A stretch of DNA of 64,000 bases from Nymphaea colorata (Eukaryota > Streptophyta > Magnoliopsida > Nymphaeales > Nymphaeaceae). This document shows, in pieces, positions 61,642 to 64,000 of this stretch. Each line of letters opens with the position of its first letter. Positions within the stretch are counted from its first letter, which is position 1. A model generated the notes under the pieces. The model ran no database searches and had not been told where the DNA came from. It was given only the letters and a program-made list of their open reading frames with translations. The translations under genes and the position numbers were made by a program. The DNA lies in contig NC_045139.1 of assembly GCF_008831285.2 (NCBI RefSeq), positions 3,480,704 through 3,544,703 on the forward strand. The letters are read 5' to 3'.

Positions 61642-64000
61642 ATGCGTCCTTCTATCTTGTTCCGCCCGCCTGACGATACGGCCAGGGAGCGGGCGTCCTT
61701 CTTTACGGAGGTGCAGAGGCAGCTGGATTCCGAGGAGGGCGGCGCCTTGCCGGCGGGGCGGCAGGCCACCACCATCCTCGATCTGATGGTAATAAGGGCC
61801 TCTCACAGTAAGATATTGAGGCGCTACAGCCTTGGCACCGCCGTCGGGTTTCGGATGAGGAAGGGCGCTCTCACTGACGTACCTGCCATATTGGTTTTCG
61901 TCTCCCGGAAGGTTAACAGGCGATGGTTGTTGGATTGCCAAGTCTTGCCAACAAAGCTTGTGGTATTGGTTTCGCCGTTGGAATTTTTTAGTGCCAAGTT
62001 GGGAGTTTTTAATTATTGAATACGATTCATGCTAATGTTGGGGTTTTAGGTTGTTGGATTTGGATAATAACATGTAAGGGTTTTATGTGTTAAATTTATG
62101 GTGCCTTGTGCTTTTTACTTTCGTATGCCATAATATTGTATGGAGTTTTCATTGTTGATTGAGTGTTTTACAGAACGACGCCTGGGTTATGCATTCATTT
62201 GCTTTTGTTGGCGCCGTTTTGGGAGCTGTAGTTTTGATTTGGTTAATGCCCTGGCGGGGATTTTACTTCTCAAGTGCATCACAGGCTAAAGATGCTATGC
62301 GAGTCTAAAAACCTTCGCGTTAATTATCGAAGAGCCGATTGTACAGTGCCTTGAATGATTGAATCACGTCATGGCTTAGATATAGAAGCTCTGTTCTTCA
62401 TATTTTCCCTCCTGTTGTATAACATGTAGACAACGTAATGGCTTTCTTTTTCGCTTTTTGTATCTGTCAACGTGAATGATAGTTGGAATATGATGATTAG
62501 TGTGTCTTAGTTTTTCTCCTGAGAGTGATTCTTTTCCAGTTTTCTTGTCTAGGGTCCTGGAGGCATTTGGTGTGACGTGGACGTTGTGGAATTCTCTTAC
62601 TATACTTCGCATGCTTCAACATCAAGGGAGCAAGTTTACACGGAGCTTGTAGAGGGCCTAAGAGGAAGTGATCCACAAATTGGTCCTGGTTCTCAGGTGT
62701 CTCTATTGTTGCTCGATAATACATCCTAACTCTTTCACTGCAAAATTTCACCATTAGTTTATAAAAAAAAATTCAAAGAATTCCCTTCTTTTTCACGTTA
62801 GATTTCTCCTTCAGACTTACCAGTTCCAGTTATGTTGTCCTCCATTTGCTTGATACCAAGAGTCTTTTAAATATTTTTGCATTATGTGAAGTATTGGTTT
62901 TTCTCATGCTAAAGCAAATGAACACCATTACTAGAAGTGTTTAATCAATTGTTTTTAGATGTGGGCTGTTATTGTTGACTTGCAGCAGACTATTCTGTTT
63001 CACTCGCCTCTCATCTCATTGACAGATGTGTTTTCTGCAAAAGCCATGTAAGATGCTTTTGCATTAGATGATCTGTTGTTGGTGTCCTTAAATCTGTTTA
63101 CAAATGCGTCGCGCTGTGTTGCTTGCACTAACTGCACATGCGTGCATTTCTGAGACTCTGACCTGTACCATCACCATGTGCTTTGATAGAAGGATCATTT
63201 TCCATTTGGATTTATATTTAACATGATGATGATGGCAGTTTGTTGGCCTTGACCATGGATTAAATGTGATCAATTTGCCCTTTTTGTTGTTGTTTTAATT
63301 TTCAGTTAGTATATCATATTTGTATCCATAGAGGAAAAGCCTCTATGTGAGCCTCCCCAAAAAGTTTAGAAAATTTTGTTTGATTCGTTATCAGGTTTCG
63401 AGTCAAGAAACTTATGGAACTCTTGGAATGATAGTAAGAAGCCGAATTGATTCTCATCAAGTTGGATTTTTGACGAATCGTCATGTTGCTGTGGACTTGG
63501 ACCATGCCAGTCAAAAGATGTTCCATCCTCTACCACCTAATCTTGGGCCAGGTGTCTGTCTGGGTGCTGTTGAGAGAACAACTTCATTTGTTAAAGATAA
63601 ACTTTGGTATGGCATTTTTGCTAGCAGGAGTCCAGGTTAGTTCTTGAACTTGCACTGTAGCACTCTGTGCTTTTCTTATATGAAACAAATATGTACGACA
63701 CAGACATCCACTGTTTTGCCTCAGTGCCTTCTGATATTGCAGTAAACTACATCGAGTGACATTCTTGCACTCATATGGCAAAGCCAACTTCTGCTGTGGC
63801 TGCTGTTCTCTCGTCCTATTTTGGTACTTGTCATTCAAAATTTGATATTATCCAAAGTTATGCTTATCAAAAATGGTGGATAATTGTCCATTTGGTGCAC
63901 ATCGTCTTACAGGGCATTTTAAGTTTTAGTTCTTCTCATGATTGACTTATCAAAGTTTAACGTATGTTTTGGGAATATGCAGAAACATTTGTGCGAGCAG
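61642..64000 (+). CDS. NAL1-like trypsin-fold protease, 5' part
   Basis: Exons are 61642-61962, 62553-62696, 63395-63635 and 63983-64000, the last cut by the window edge. They join in phase. Residues of about 45-105 contain TTILDLMVIRASHSKILRRY, the SLGTAVGFRMRKG strand and DVPAILVFVSRKVNRRWL. Exon 2 opens GPGGIWCDVDVVEFSYY and exon 3 reads SSQETYGTLGMIVRSR, then VGFLTNRHVAVD and NLGPGVCLGAVERTTSF. This is the NARROW LEAF 1 family, plant trypsin-like proteases that affect leaf width and vein patterning. His185 in NRHVAVD is the probable catalytic histidine; the Asp and Ser lie beyond the window. The ATG at 61642 is the first in frame, but homologues are longer at the N-terminus, so an upstream exon or start may exist. 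The exon 1 donor (61962 or four codon-equivalents nearby) is also tentative. Confidence 0.82.

Overview
This 64 kb window reads as nuclear DNA of a flowering plant. The genes are interrupted by GT/AG introns, several of them longer than 1 kb. Three predicted proteins start with Ser/Thr-rich, transit-peptide-like or low-complexity N-termini. The space between genes is AT-rich and full of (AT)n, (CT)n and (GT)n tracts, MITE-like elements, tRNA-derived SINE heads, a TRIM-like miniature LTR element and decayed LINE pieces. No bacterial operon, CRISPR array, rRNA gene, virus or organellar block was seen. I cannot name the species; an early-diverging angiosperm or monocot is only a guess.

Layout. 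At 2648-3892 (minus) lie the four 5' exons of a plant-specific, remorin-like protein whose 3' end was not found. From 3.9 to 16.9 kb there is no convincing gene, only tandem repeats, MITEs and a SINE head. At 16865-22555 (plus) a five-exon gene encodes a 610-residue plant-specific protein, probably beta-propeller-like. At about 26300-26775 sits a broken duplicate of the promoter and first exon of the next gene. That gene, at 27422-31165 (plus), has seven exons and encodes a 342-residue, chloroplast-type metallo-beta-lactamase-fold protein with an altered HxHxDH motif. At 32941-33232 (minus) there is a possible two-exon gene for a 52-residue protein. At 35342-39215 (minus) a six-exon gene encodes a 379-residue plant BRO1-domain protein. 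At 45532-50077 (plus) a five-exon nuclear gene encodes MurG, the lipid II-forming GlcNAc transferase of the plastid peptidoglycan pathway. From 50 to 61.6 kb the DNA is repeat-rich: a decayed minus-strand LINE with a recognisable FVDD reverse-transcriptase motif, MITEs, a 0.9 kb inverted-repeat element, a SINE head, the TRIM-like element and a long hairpin-forming inverted repeat. At 61642-64000 (plus) the 5' half of a NARROW LEAF 1 (NAL1)-like trypsin-fold protease runs off the window.

The genes are unrelated housekeeping and developmental genes, and there is no sign that they act as one system. Exon coordinates were worked out by hand, requiring continuous reading phase and GT/AG sites. They are firm for the beta-propeller-like, MBL-fold and BRO1 genes and for the 3' exons of MurG. 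They are tentative for the MurG exon 1-2 junction, exon 3 of the remorin-like gene and the NAL1-like start. The observations most worth a second look are the unusual MurG glycine loop (GGSAKA), the decayed head-to-tail duplicate of the MBL gene, the TRIM-like element, the two SINE heads, the 59.1-59.6 kb hairpin and the tiny spliced gene.
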